A model generated the notes under the pieces. That model searched no databases and was not told the DNA's origin. It worked only from the letters and a program-made list of their open reading frames with translations. Below are positions 1 through 8,103 of a stretch of 64,000 nt of DNA, piece after piece. The DNA is from Anaerobutyricum faecale. Lineage in GTDB: Bacteria > Bacillota > Clostridia > Lachnospirales > Lachnospiraceae. How positions within the stretch are numbered: the first letter of the stretch is position 1; each line of letters starts with the position of its first letter. The position numbers and the translations under genes were made by a program. Location of the stretch: NCBI GenBank assembly GCA_019119645.1, contig DWWR01000065.1, positions 9,951 to 73,950 of the forward strand. The letters are read 5' to 3'.

Positions 1-487
1 TATGGTATGCGGTATTGGCCCGGTCGCCGCCGTAGGCTGTGTTACATTCCACGATAGTTCCCTCTATCTGCCGGACCAGGTCACCGATCAGCTCCGGCCG
101 CAGATAATTACTGCCATTTTCACCGGTGCTGATCTTCACGGCCACATGTTCTCCCGGAGCGCCCATGTCTCCTTCCCGCAGAGCACTGTAAATGTCCAGA
201 AGTCCCTGCGTACTGATATCTGTTGTCATGTAGACCACTGAACCTCCGGCTTCCGTCTCCGCCGTATCATCTGTACCTGTTTCCGCCAAATTCTCTGTAC
301 CTTCCTCCCTGCCGGCCGCTTCTGTATTCTGAGGTTTTTTTGTATTTTGTACATTTTCTGTGTTCTGCACATTTTCCGTCACGGTGTTCCCGCCGCGCTG
401 ACCGGTCCGGGCGTCCTCCGCCGCGGCGCAGCCGGTCAGTGTACCGGCGAGAAGCATTGCCAGTCCCAGTGAAAATAATTTTCTCAT
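1..487 (-). CDS. DUF362-domain lipoprotein, partial (C-terminus beyond window)
   Basis: The N-terminus is a lipoprotein signal: MRKLF, a hydrophobic stretch, then the lipobox LTGC, so the mature protein is probably anchored outside the membrane. A Gln/Asn/Thr/Glu-rich linker (about residues 25-80) precedes a globular part with VYMTTDIS, VAVKISTGE and YLRPELIGDLV, as in DUF362 proteins. The reading frame runs off the left edge, so only about 162 residues are visible. Its ATG overlaps the stop of the upstream flavoprotein gene by 4 bp (ATGA), indicating translational coupling. The biochemical role of DUF362 is not settled; the context suggests redox. Confidence 0.75.
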   Translation of the reverse strand, partial: MRKLFSLGLAMLLAGTLTGCAAAEDARTGQRGGNTVTENVQNTENVQNTKKPQNTEAAGREEGTENLAETGTDDTAETEAGGSVVYMTTDISTQGLLDIYSALREGDMGAPGEHVAVKISTGENGSNYLRPELIGDLVRQIEGTIVECNTAYGGDRANTAYH

Positions 488-1020
488 TTAAGCCCCCTTC
501 CAAGCTCATATGCTTCCTTCATATACCGGGAATGTTTCGTCATGGACGGAGTACCACAGCCTCTGCCCCAGACTCTTCCCATATCCGTCAGATTTAAATA
601 CCGTACCAGTGTATCATAGTGGGCCTCCAGCGCGTCAAACGTCCAGTGATCGCTGTTCCAGGCTGCAGAAAGAATCGCTGACTTCATGCCTTTTCCCTGT
701 ATACTGCTGTTAAAGGCACAGAAACGGTCAATCAGTGTTTTCAGCTGCGCCGACATTCCATAGTAATAAAGAGGCGTCACAAAGACCATCATATCCGCCT
801 CCAGAATCTCTTTGCGGAATACTTCCACATCATCCTTCTGCACACATGGGCCTTCATAACCACAATGGATGCATCCGGTACACGGATGGATATCCGCGTG
901 AGCCGCGTCTATCACCTGAACATGATGTCCGGCCTCTTCTGCTCCCCTGATAAATTCTCCTGCCAGAAGATTCGATGAACCTTTTTTATTGGGACTTCCT
1001 TCCAGTACAACAATTTTCAC
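484..1020 (-). CDS. Flavodoxin-like NAD(P)H-dependent FMN reductase / iron-sulfur flavoprotein family
   Basis: A 178-residue flavodoxin-fold protein. It has the N-terminal FMN phosphate loop LEGSPNKKGSSN, a cysteine pair in the middle (CTGCIHCGYEGPC) and the FVTPLYYYGMSAQLKTLIDR segment of NADPH-dependent FMN reductase and iron-sulfur flavoproteins. I chose the GTG at 1020 because AAAGGAGG lies just upstream and the conserved beta strand VKIVVLEGS starts there; the longer frame to 1095 has no such site. It overlaps the following DUF362 lipoprotein by 4 bp. It probably reduces flavin or quinone-like substrates in the cytoplasm; the substrate is unknown. Confidence 0.8.
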   Translation of the reverse strand: MKIVVLEGSPNKKGSSNLLAGEFIRGAEEAGHHVQVIDAAHADIHPCTGCIHCGYEGPCVQKDDVEVFRKEILEADMMVFVTPLYYYGMSAQLKTLIDRFCAFNSSIQGKGMKSAILSAAWNSDHWTFDALEAHYDTLVRYLNLTDMGRVWGRGCGTPSMTKHSRYMKEAYELGRGLK

Positions 1021-1131
1021 GTTAAGATTCCTCCTTTTTCTGCCAATACATTTTCGGATGCTTTTATTATAAAACGGCGTTTTCGGAATGTACAATGCCT
1101 ATCCCTCATTGCCTTTCATGCCGGCAAAGCA

Positions 1132-1291
1132 TTAATATCGCCCGACATTACCCAAATCATCTGCTGCTCTTTTAAGTCCCTGTCTGCCATCATGCCCCGT
1201 CACTATGACAAACGCATCTTCTATTTTCTTAAGAATCTCAGCCATATCATCCTTCTGCACGCAGACTCCCGTTAATCACTACAACTTTCAT
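1132..1291 (-). pseudogene. Remnant of a second flavodoxin-like FMN reductase gene
   Basis: A good ribosome site (GGGAGGAAG) and ATG at 1291 begin MKVVVINGSLRAEG and then stop. The next frame carries on with CVQKDDMAEILKKIEDAFVIVTG, the middle of the same family, then a short C-terminal piece ending at 1132. The N-terminal loop is joined almost directly to the mid-protein Cys segment. So large internal deletions and a frameshift have reduced a roughly 180-codon gene to about 160 bp. It lies directly upstream of the intact family member at 484-1020, so it is probably a decayed tandem duplicate. Confidence 0.7.
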
Positions 1292-1332
1292 GGTGTCTTC
1301 CTCCCGTCTTTCTACATTGAAGAAAATGTACG

Positions 1333-1917
1333 CTAGGAATATATTTCCTCTCCATCATAAAATCCTTCTTTATGTCCCATGATCTCTATATGCTGTACGG
1401 AATCTTCCATCTCTTCTGTTACTTTTGCTTTCCCGAAGAAACCATACACTTTTTCACCGTCATAGATGGTCAGAGAGACGCTGGCATCCCCAAATTCGTC
1501 CGGATGTATGTTCTCAGGCATATTCTCTTTTTCATCGGATACGGCCTCCTCTTTTTCCACCGGACCGCTGATTTCCAGAAAGTATTCACCCTCTCCGTCT
1601 TCCGGATCAATCACGTCCAACATTCCCCGTACTGTGTAACTTTCCTCGCCGTAGGTGTATACCGTGATCTCCGTCTCCCTTTCTGCCGGCAGGAATACAT
1701 CAACGGTGTTTTCTCCTGAATCTGTCATCTGTCCTTTCAATGCATTTCCTCCTGATGCTGTCTCTGTTTCACTCGCAGCAGTTTTCTCCGGGACGGCAGC
1801 GGCAAAGACCTCATGCCACATTCCGGTGTGGAATCCTGCCATCAGAAAACAAAACAGAAAGGCACAGAGAAACATTGTTTGGAATCGTATATATTGTTTT
1901 TCGTTTAAATGAAACAT
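1333..1917 (-). CDS. Hypothetical exported or membrane-anchored protein
   Basis: I do not recognise the family. About 194 residues with a strongly hydrophobic N-terminal segment (about residues 10-40, ending in EVFAAAV, a plausible signal peptidase site). An acidic, Glu-rich extracellular region with predicted beta strands follows (ITVYTYGEESYTVRG, SVSLTIYDGEKVYGFFG). The ATG at 1917 was chosen over the in-frame GTG at 1926 because the AGGAG site is 8 bases from the ATG and nearly abuts the GTG. It sits between flavodoxin genes and follows the lipoprotein flavodoxin by 14 bp, so it is probably co-transcribed with it. Confidence 0.6.
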   Translation of the reverse strand: MFHLNEKQYIRFQTMFLCAFLFCFLMAGFHTGMWHEVFAAAVPEKTAASETETASGGNALKGQMTDSGENTVDVFLPAERETEITVYTYGEESYTVRGMLDVIDPEDGEGEYFLEISGPVEKEEAVSDEKENMPENIHPDEFGDASVSLTIYDGEKVYGFFGKAKVTEEMEDSVQHIEIMGHKEGFYDGEEIYS

Positions 1918-1931
1918 TCTCCTCACTCCTA

Positions 1932-2711
1932 TCAGTATCCTAATCCTTCCACCCAGCTCAGAATCTCTTCCCGGGAGGAATGGGCATCTTCTTCGTAGCA
2001 GTCAAAAATATTATCAGAAATCTCTGCAGCCGGCGCCGCTTCCTCAATGATGTCTACACTGTCTGCCAGGCCGCCAGTCCCGTGGGAGCAAAACAGATAT
2101 ACCTGCTTACCGGACAGATCATTTTCTTCGAGGAAAGAAAGAAGAGCCATCGGCACACCATACCACCAGTTGGGATATCCCAAAAATACAGTGTCATAAT
2201 GATCCAGATTCTCTACATTTTCCTGCAGCTGCGGCCGGGCGTCTTCTCCCCGCTCGTCATTGGCTCTCTCCAGACAGGCGTCCCAGTCACTGGGATACGG
2301 GTCTGTCACCCGGATAGAAAACAGGTCGCCACCCGTTTCCTCCTGCACCCATCCTGCCAGCTCCTGCACATTTCCCGGTGCTGTGACACTCGGGGAAGAG
2401 ACGGCATCCACATTCTCATCAGTCACAGCATTATCCGCCCAGGAAAAATACGCCACCAGAATACGGGAGCCATCTTCTGTTTCCTCTGGCACTGCGGCAG
2501 TCCCTTCCGCCGCCCCGATGACATCACCTGTCGTCTGTTCTTCATTTTGTGTATCTTCCTGAGCATCATCAGCAGCCACCGTTGTATTTTCCACCGCCGG
2601 CTGTGTGTTTTCTGTCTGCCCACCGCTGCTCTGCGTTCCTGTATTTCCGCACCCTGCAGCGGCCATCAGAAGAGCTGATGTCAGCACAAGAGCAATTACT
2701 TTTTTTCTCAT
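1932..2711 (-). CDS. Flavodoxin-domain lipoprotein
   Basis: A 259-residue protein with a lipoprotein signal (MRKKVIALVL..., lipobox AAGC), a Thr/Glu/Gln-rich linker to about residue 80, then a flavodoxin domain. That domain starts RILVAYFSWADN and includes VFLGYPNWWYGVPMALLSFLEE and VYLFCSHGTGG, the hallmark segments of the Flavodoxin_4 family. It therefore looks like a surface-tethered electron carrier rather than a cytoplasmic one. The ribosome site GAGGAGG precedes the ATG. A terminator-like hairpin separates it from the flavin reductase gene upstream, so its expression may depend on read-through. Confidence 0.85.
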   Translation of the reverse strand: MRKKVIALVLTSALLMAAAGCGNTGTQSSGGQTENTQPAVENTTVAADDAQEDTQNEEQTTGDVIGAAEGTAAVPEETEDGSRILVAYFSWADNAVTDENVDAVSSPSVTAPGNVQELAGWVQEETGGDLFSIRVTDPYPSDWDACLERANDERGEDARPQLQENVENLDHYDTVFLGYPNWWYGVPMALLSFLEENDLSGKQVYLFCSHGTGGLADSVDIIEEAAPAAEISDNIFDCYEEDAHSSREEILSWVEGLGY

Positions 2712-2748
2712 GGATCTACCTCCTCACGTGATACGGTCTGCATTTTAT

Positions 2749-2789
2749 ATAAAACAGGCGGCAGAGTAAGTCATTCCGTCTGCCGCCTG
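2749..2789 (-). terminator. Rho-independent terminator after flavin reductase gene
   Basis: On the minus strand an 11-bp perfect stem (CAGGCGGCAGA / TCTGCCGCCTG) with a 13-base loop is followed by TTTTATATAAAA. It lies 15 bp after the flavin reductase stop and only about 40 bp before the next start, leaving little room for a new promoter. It may be a partial terminator inside the operon. Confidence 0.75.
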
Positions 2790-2803
2790 CACGTCGCAGT
2801 GAA

Positions 2804-3358
2804 TTATTTTTCTTTTTTCCCGAAGGACATGCACTTTGCGATGACGTCTCCTGTCCGCAGATACTCATATCCAGGCATCTGGAACAGTACCGGTTTTAAG
2901 GTACGATAATCAATTTTTCCTTCCGGTGTCAGTACATTTTCTTCCACAAATGTATTATCAATCTTGCAGATAAAACTTTCGAAACCTTCTGTCTCATAGA
3001 TATCATCCACGGTACATTCCATGACCACCGGTGCATCGGCGATCATCGGGGTCCCGTTGTTGGCGTATACGGTCTGAAAGAGTGTCGACTTATCTTCCTT
3101 TGCTCCGCTGACACAGCCGGCACGATCTGCCTGCGGCAAAAGCTCCTCATTGATAATATTGATGGAAAGTTTCTGCGTCTCTTTGATTCCTTTGTTCGTA
3201 TAGTGCGGTTTTGCCAGACTTACCATCACCCGGTCATGGCCGATGATGCCCACATGTCCTACCAGCACCCAGTTTGGTCTGCCGTCTACGAGAGTTCCGA
3301 CTACCACAAGCGGTGTCGGGTATAATGCTAATGTATGTCCGATATTTTTCTTCATCAT
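2804..3358 (-). CDS. Flavin reductase family protein (FMN-binding split barrel)
   Basis: A 184-residue protein of the flavin reductase-like split-barrel family, with PTPLVVVGTLVDGRPN near the start, NWVLVGHVGIIGHDRVMVSL, and the KLSINIINEELLPQAD segment that follows the FMN site in this family. It probably binds FMN and moves electrons from NAD(P)H to flavin or to the neighbouring flavodoxins. The start is preceded by AAAAGGAG. It lies 18 bp after the flavodoxin gene at 3377 in the same operon. Confidence 0.8.
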   Translation of the reverse strand: MMKKNIGHTLALYPTPLVVVGTLVDGRPNWVLVGHVGIIGHDRVMVSLAKPHYTNKGIKETQKLSINIINEELLPQADRAGCVSGAKEDKSTLFQTVYANNGTPMIADAPVVMECTVDDIYETEGFESFICKIDNTFVEENVLTPEGKIDYRTLKPVLFQMPGYEYLRTGDVIAKCMSFGKKEK

Positions 3359-3376
3359 TCTATTCTCCTTTTCCTT

Positions 3377-3910
3377 TTATAAATCAATCTTGTTTTTCTC
3401 CATCCAGAGTCTCACTCTGCCTGAGAGACTGTCCCCGCCGTCATTGATGATGCTTAAAACCTCTCTTACATCCGATTTCGGACAAAGGCGTCCCACGTCT
3501 CTTTGCATATTTCCCGGCACCCCTCCGCAGTGGGAACTGAACGGGAGCAGGACTTTTCCCGCCAGATTATTGTGATACAGCCAGGAGGCCAGCGGCGGCG
3601 CGATCGTCCCGCACCAGTTGGGAGAACCCACAAAAATCACGTCATATTCTTTTGGAAAATACGGCTGTGGAAGCAGACGGGGGCGGTAATTGCTGCGCAC
3701 CTCCTGCCTCACCTGCGCGAGAAGTTCCGGGAACGACATGGGGTAAGGCTGCCACGGATAGATTTCGCACAGATCGCCGTCTGAAAGTTTCTGAATCTCC
3801 CGGGCAATCCGATGGGTATTTCCCGAATATGAGTAAGAGACAATCAGTATTTTCTCTTTTTCCGGCTCTCTTTCTTCGTGTATGTACGTCATTTTCTTTT
3901 CCGTCTCCAT
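3377..3910 (-). CDS. Flavodoxin (Flavodoxin_4 type)
   Basis: A 177-residue soluble flavodoxin-like protein. After a charged N-terminal tail it shows the FMN phosphate loop SYSYSGNTHRIA, then VIFVGSPNWCGTIAPPLASWL and LLPFSSHCGGVPGN, which match the FMN-contacting segments of Flavodoxin_4. The ATG at 3910 has a poor ribosome site; an in-frame ATG six codons later (3892) is an alternative. It follows the alcohol dehydrogenase gene in the same direction, so an electron-transfer role linked to that cluster is likely. The partner is not identifiable from sequence. Confidence 0.8.
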   Translation of the reverse strand: METEKKMTYIHEEREPEKEKILIVSYSYSGNTHRIAREIQKLSDGDLCEIYPWQPYPMSFPELLAQVRQEVRSNYRPRLLPQPYFPKEYDVIFVGSPNWCGTIAPPLASWLYHNNLAGKVLLPFSSHCGGVPGNMQRDVGRLCPKSDVREVLSIINDGGDSLSGRVRLWMEKNKIDL

Positions 3911-3972
3911 ATTTTTATTGCCCTCATCAAGATCCCTGTCTGTCCCTCGCCTGTCTTATTGCGGCAGCAGTT

Positions 3973-5130
3973 TTACAGACACATTCTAAGAATCTCAATG
4001 ACATCTTCTTTGTCAAGAGGCACATAGGCGTCTTTCAGGCAGCCCACCTGCACGGCTTTTTCTGCCATCTGCTCAAATTTAGAACTGTCGATACCGAATT
4101 CTCCCAGCGTGGACGGAAGTCCGATTTTTTCAAAGAATTCTTCGGTGGCGTCAATCCCTTTTCTGGCAAGGGCAAACGCATCGTCTTCTCTGGCAAATCC
4201 CCACACATTTACCGCATAGTCACAGAATTTATCCACAGTTTTATCCGATAAAATGTACCGCATCCACTTTGGTGTCAGCATGGCAAGACCGGCTCCGTGG
4301 GTGATGTCATAGTGGGCGGAAAGTTCATGCTCAATATAATGGCAGCTCCACATAAAGCTCTTTCCTGTGCTGGTGATCCCGTTGAGCGCCAGAGAGCTGG
4401 TCCACATGAGCTGCGCCCTCGCCTCATAATTTTCCGGATCCTCCAGAGCCATCGGCGTATATTTTATAGCGGAGCGGAGCAGGCCTTCCGCGATGGCATC
4501 CGGCACAAAAGCTTCCACTGTGTCAAAATAACTCTCAATGACATGGCTCATCATATCGGCAGAACCGGAGGCCGTCTGGTAAGGCGGCACCGTAAAGGTA
4601 TTTTCCGGGTTCAGCACAGCAATCTTTGGCAGGAGCGCCGGATGTCCCATCAGCAGCTTTTCATTGGTATCCATATTGGAAATGACAGCCGCACAGTCCA
4701 TCTCGCTGCCCGTCGCCGCGATGGTCAGCACCACAGCAATTGGCAAAGCCTGTGTAATCCGGCCTTTTCCTGTCAGCAGATCCCAGGCGTCTCCGTCATA
4801 AAATGCTGCCGCCGCAATGGCTTTGGAGCAGTCGATGGTACTGCCGCCTCCCACTGCCAGGATCAGATCGACCCCTTCTCTTTTGCAGATATCCGCTCCT
4901 TCATTGACACTTTCCACGCGGGGATTCGGGTCAATGCCGCCCAGCTCAAAAATCTCAAAATCACTGAGTAATTTTTTTATTTTGTCATATAATCCATTCT
5001 TTTTAATACTTCCTCCACCATAGGTCAGAAGAATCTTTTTTCCAAAAGAAGCAAGCTTCGCCGGAAGTTGCTCCTCCTGTCCTTTTCCGAATAATACATC
5101 GGTGGAAACACAAAACTCAAAATTATTCAT
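3973..5130 (-). CDS. Iron-containing alcohol dehydrogenase (butanol dehydrogenase/YqhD-like)
   Basis: About 385 residues of the group III (iron) alcohol dehydrogenase family. The nucleotide-binding motif is LAVGGGSTIDCSKAIA, followed by TIAATGSEMD and the metal-ligand region, with Asp and His residues in ASGSADMMSHVIESYF and HYDITHGAGLAMLTPKWM. The length fits NADPH-dependent butanol or aldehyde reductases. The ATG at 5130 is preceded by GGAAAG at normal spacing. It has its own promoter and heads the run of flavoprotein genes. The LysR regulator immediately upstream is the obvious candidate controller. The substrate is inferred only at the class level. Confidence 0.88.
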   Translation of the reverse strand: MNNFEFCVSTDVLFGKGQEEQLPAKLASFGKKILLTYGGGSIKKNGLYDKIKKLLSDFEIFELGGIDPNPRVESVNEGADICKREGVDLILAVGGGSTIDCSKAIAAAAFYDGDAWDLLTGKGRITQALPIAVVLTIAATGSEMDCAAVISNMDTNEKLLMGHPALLPKIAVLNPENTFTVPPYQTASGSADMMSHVIESYFDTVEAFVPDAIAEGLLRSAIKYTPMALEDPENYEARAQLMWTSSLALNGITSTGKSFMWSCHYIEHELSAHYDITHGAGLAMLTPKWMRYILSDKTVDKFCDYAVNVWGFAREDDAFALARKGIDATEEFFEKIGLPSTLGEFGIDSSKFEQMAEKAVQVGCLKDAYVPLDKEDVIEILRMCL

Positions 5131-5177
5131 CACATTCTTTCCTTTCTTTGAGACTTGTATTCATTTCTTACGCTTTT

Positions 5178-5206
5178 AGTATAACCATCCTTTATTTTCA
5201 TGTAAA
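5178..5206 (-). promoter_or_regulatory. Sigma-A promoter of alcohol dehydrogenase/flavodoxin cluster
   Basis: On the minus strand TTTACA and TATACT are separated by 17 bp, about 48 bp upstream of the dehydrogenase start. This is a near-consensus housekeeping promoter. Confidence 0.75.
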
Positions 5207-5237
5207 ATACTTATGATTTATCATTTCCCATACAAAA

Positions 5238-5299
5238 AAAGAATATAAAAATACAGCACCTGCCCATTTGGCAGGATCCACTGCATTTTTATATTCTTT
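5238..5299 (-). terminator. Large hairpin terminator after LysR gene
   Basis: A nested inverted repeat: outer arms AAAGAATATAAAAATACAG / CTGCATTTTTATATTCTTT (one mismatch) enclose CCTGCC / GGCAGG. It starts about 43 bp after the LysR stop and ends before the dehydrogenase promoter. The A/T-rich arms make it work as a terminator in either direction. Confidence 0.75.
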
Positions 5300-5341
5300 C
5301 GTCTTTCTCCTGTTACCGGAGATAACATGATGGAATTATCC

Positions 5342-6238
5342 TCACTCGCTCTCCCTGCTCTCATTTTTCAGCATATTGATTTCCTGAATAAACAGGGAAG
5401 TTACCGGAGTGAATAACTGATTTTTCTTCCAGAGCAGAACACTCCGGGTAGTATGTTCCGGAACAATGGGTACAAAACGCAGGCTCGGACTGCTGTGAAT
5501 GGCAAGAGCGCCATCCAGACAAAACGCACATCCCATACCGGCGTCCACCATCAGCACCGCGTTGGATAAAAGGGTATAGTATAATGGAATCTGAAGCTCT
5601 CTCTCTTCCTTCCCGATCCAGTTTAAAATCTCCGTCCGCACATTTTCTCTCAGGGGCAGGATCAGCGGATAGGCGGAAATCTCCTCCACGGATATCACTT
5701 CTCTCTGCGCCAGCGGATGCGTATCTTTCATGAGCACGCCCCAGGTCTCTTTCTGGGACAGTCGTATAAATTCATATTTTGTAGTATCCACCGGTTCCAG
5801 CAGAAGACCGATATCTATGAGACCTTTGTCCATTTTATCTTTGATATTATCCGCCATCTCATTATACAGATGGAACTGCACCAGCGGATATTTTTCCGAA
5901 AATCGTTTCATGATCTTTGCCAGCAGCCGGCTTCCCACCGCCTCTGTCGCTCCTATGGTGATTATGCCGCTGACCGCGTTGTCTCTCTCCGCAAACGCCT
6001 TTTCCGCCCGGTCCGCCAGTTCCACGATTTCCTCTGCTCTCTGGCGGAAAAATACGCCGTCATCGGTGAGAGTGACTCCCTTTTTCCCACGTACCATCAA
6101 CACCGCTCCCAGCTCTCTTTCCAGCTCTATCAGCTGCCGGCTCAGAGTCGGCTGTGTCACATGCAGGATATCAGCGGCCCTGCTGATATTCCCCTCGTTG
6201 GCTGTTGTTAAAAAATACCGTAGTGTACGAAGTTCCAT
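5342..6238 (-). CDS. LysR-family transcriptional regulator
   Basis: A 298-residue LysR-type regulator. Its N-terminal winged helix-turn-helix begins MELRTLRYFLTTANEGNIS and contains the family signature AADILHVTQPTLSRQLIELE. The substrate-binding core follows from about residue 90 (ITIGATEAVGSRLL). The ATG at 6238 was chosen because GGGGGG lies 6 bases upstream and the family always starts with the M-E/D-L-R-x-L-R-Y-F helix. It lies upstream of, and in the same direction as, the alcohol dehydrogenase cluster, separated by a terminator. It probably activates that cluster in response to an unknown ligand. Confidence 0.9.
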   Translation of the reverse strand: MELRTLRYFLTTANEGNISRAADILHVTQPTLSRQLIELERELGAVLMVRGKKGVTLTDDGVFFRQRAEEIVELADRAEKAFAERDNAVSGIITIGATEAVGSRLLAKIMKRFSEKYPLVQFHLYNEMADNIKDKMDKGLIDIGLLLEPVDTTKYEFIRLSQKETWGVLMKDTHPLAQREVISVEEISAYPLILPLRENVRTEILNWIGKEERELQIPLYYTLLSNAVLMVDAGMGCAFCLDGALAIHSSPSLRFVPIVPEHTTRSVLLWKKNQLFTPVTSLFIQEINMLKNESRESE

Positions 6239-6302
6239 GGATATCCCCCCTGCCTTTCCTCTCAAATGTGGGCTGCTCTTCTGGTGTCCGTCTGATTTCC
6301 GT

Positions 6303-7304
6303 CTAGATCAAAATGTACGAATTGACTTCTCTCCCATTTTCCTCTTTCTTTATCTGCCGGATCTCTCCTCTGGCCTGCAGATATTCCAGATGTGCCAGGG
6401 TCTCCCCCACTGCAAACCATTTCTGCCTGTTCGGAGCGTCTTTCCAGGCTTTTCCGCGCATGGACCAGGTAAGTCCTCCGGCAATTTCATAACCGGTAGC
6501 TCCGGGATGTTCTTTTAATACCTGCATGATCTGCCCGAGACGCTTTTCATGATGAGCGAGAATCTCTCCTACCCGGTCTTTGATCCTTTTATTGGCAAGA
6601 CCCCGGTGAGCCGGAAGGGCCACCGCAATGTCAAATTCCAGCAGACGATCCAGGTTGTGCATGTACTGCTGCAGAGAATTATCCACTCCCGCCCACTTGG
6701 TGATATTTGGCGTAATATCAAAAAGCAGGTGATCGGCAAGAAACATGATTTTCTTGTCTCTGATATAAAAAATCATCTGACCCGGCGTATGTCCCGGCAT
6801 AAACAGCGCGGTGAGAACGGTGTCTCCCACCCTCACCTCATCTCCTTCCCGGAGAGTTGTCACAGGAAATGTGGCGTCCGGCAGATAAATACTGGCGGGA
6901 TTTGTCTTAATGGCATCCTGCAGTTCTTCCTCCGGGAATCCTTCCAGCCGGTACTGCTGATCAATCCGGCCAAGAAGATCCCCCTCTTTCATCCGGCGGT
7001 AATACTCATACTCTGTCTCTCCCATATAAATGGTGGTATCCGGATAATCGAAGGATGCTGCCAGACCGATATGATCAGAGTGCAGGTGAGTGATGAGCAG
7101 TTTTGTATGCTCCGGTGACACGCCAATCTCATGCAGTCCATCCATCAGTGCCCGGCGGCATTCCTCCATACGGAATCCGGTATCTATGACGGCACTTTCC
7201 CCGCCGTCCTTTATGACATAACAATTGAGATTCTTTAAAGGATTCCCTGTAAGTGGAACGTTGATTCTGTATATTTCCGGATTACTGTATATCAATTCTG
7301 CCAT
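6303..7304 (-). CDS. MBL-fold metallo-hydrolase with C-terminal winged helix
   Basis: A 333-residue metallo-beta-lactamase-fold hydrolase. The zinc motif is THLHSDHIG (HxHxDH). Further ligands are expected in FMPGHTPGQMIF and ALPAHRG. After about residue 240 a helical tail (HHEKRLGQIMQVL ... LAHLEYLQARGEI) resembles the winged-helix domain found at the end of many of these hydrolases. It is probably a cytoplasmic thioesterase- or glyoxalase-II-like enzyme; the substrate is not predictable. It is followed 64 bp later by the LysR gene and may share its transcript. Confidence 0.85.
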   Translation of the reverse strand: MAELIYSNPEIYRINVPLTGNPLKNLNCYVIKDGGESAVIDTGFRMEECRRALMDGLHEIGVSPEHTKLLITHLHSDHIGLAASFDYPDTTIYMGETEYEYYRRMKEGDLLGRIDQQYRLEGFPEEELQDAIKTNPASIYLPDATFPVTTLREGDEVRVGDTVLTALFMPGHTPGQMIFYIRDKKIMFLADHLLFDITPNITKWAGVDNSLQQYMHNLDRLLEFDIAVALPAHRGLANKRIKDRVGEILAHHEKRLGQIMQVLKEHPGATGYEIAGGLTWSMRGKAWKDAPNRQKWFAVGETLAHLEYLQARGEIRQIKKEENGREVNSYILI

Positions 7305-7358
7305 GTTTTGTTCTCTGTCCTTTCTCTTTTATTGCTTTTCTCACATCAATTCTTTTTA

Positions 7359-7387
7359 AACATAGCATAATTTTAGAGCCGCTGCAA
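7359..7387 (-). promoter_or_regulatory. Promoter of MBL hydrolase gene
   Basis: Minus strand TTGCAG, 17 bp, then TATGTT preceded by ATGC. It is about 55 bp upstream of the start, and its -35 overlaps the hairpin that ends the V-ATPase operon. Confidence 0.55.
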
Positions 7388-7414
7388 TGCTGTCCGTCCA
7401 GATTGCATCGGCTC
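7376..7414 (-). terminator. Inverted repeat downstream of V-ATPase operon
   Basis: GAGCCGaTGCAAT / ATTGCAgCGGCTC arms (minus strand) around a 13-base loop, starting 57 bp after the ntpD stop. It is followed by TAAAATT rather than a clean U tract, so termination is likely but not certain. Confidence 0.45.
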
Positions 7415-7470
7415 CCTGTTATTTGCCCCTCTGAGGGCTGATGTTTTATAATTTATTTCTTCATTTTAAT

Positions 7471-8091
7471 TTATTCCTTCATTTTCATCCGCTTGATCAC
7501 TTTCAGCCTGGTAAACTCTTCTCTGTCCTTCTCCTCCAGCGCGTTGGTGATCGTATAAACCAGCGATGTGTACATTGGAATCGTAATATTCTGCAGCGCG
7601 TTGGCGCGCTTCTGGGTCTTTTTAATATTGGTGGCCAGACGGTAAGCCGCGTTCTCCACCATAGACAGTTTGATGGTCAGATCTTTCACCTTTCGAAACG
7701 CCTCTTTTGCCACATCAATGGATTCATGGGTTGTGCTGAACGCATAGGTAGGCATGCCTGCGTCCGGCGTGTATTTCACATGGGGGATCTCCGTTCCCAT
7801 GATACTGCGCACCTGGATGGTGATGGAATTTTCAATGGGAACCGTGTAGGCCAGCTGTTCCACCATGCTGATGCCGTTTTCGATATTGGCTCTCTGAAGG
7901 CACTGATAGGCATAGGTAAACGTGGAATCTATCTCCTCCTGGATGCTCCTTGCCTCGTCGATCAGATCCATCAGCTCCCGGATGAGGATATTTCTCTTCC
8001 GGTCCATAAGATCATAGCCCTGTCTGGCAAGGGCCAGCGAATTCTTTGCCAGCATCAGATTACCTTTGGTGGGAAATGTACGTGGATCCAT
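7471..8091 (-). CDS. ntpD: V-type ATP synthase subunit D
   Basis: A 206-residue central-stalk subunit D of the V/A-type ATPase. It begins with the conserved PTKGNLMLAKNSLALARQGYDLMDRKRNIL helix region (the typical start is P-T-K-x-x-L) and ends in a basic Lys/Met-rich tail. The subunit forms the coiled-coil rotor shaft linking the A3B3 head to the membrane ring. It is the last gene of the operon, 12 bp after subunit B, with the ribosome site AAGGAGG. Confidence 0.95.
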   Translation of the reverse strand: MDPRTFPTKGNLMLAKNSLALARQGYDLMDRKRNILIRELMDLIDEARSIQEEIDSTFTYAYQCLQRANIENGISMVEQLAYTVPIENSITIQVRSIMGTEIPHVKYTPDAGMPTYAFSTTHESIDVAKEAFRKVKDLTIKLSMVENAAYRLATNIKKTQKRANALQNITIPMYTSLVYTITNALEEKDREEFTRLKVIKRMKMKE

Positions 8092-8103
8092 AAAATCCCT
8101 CCT

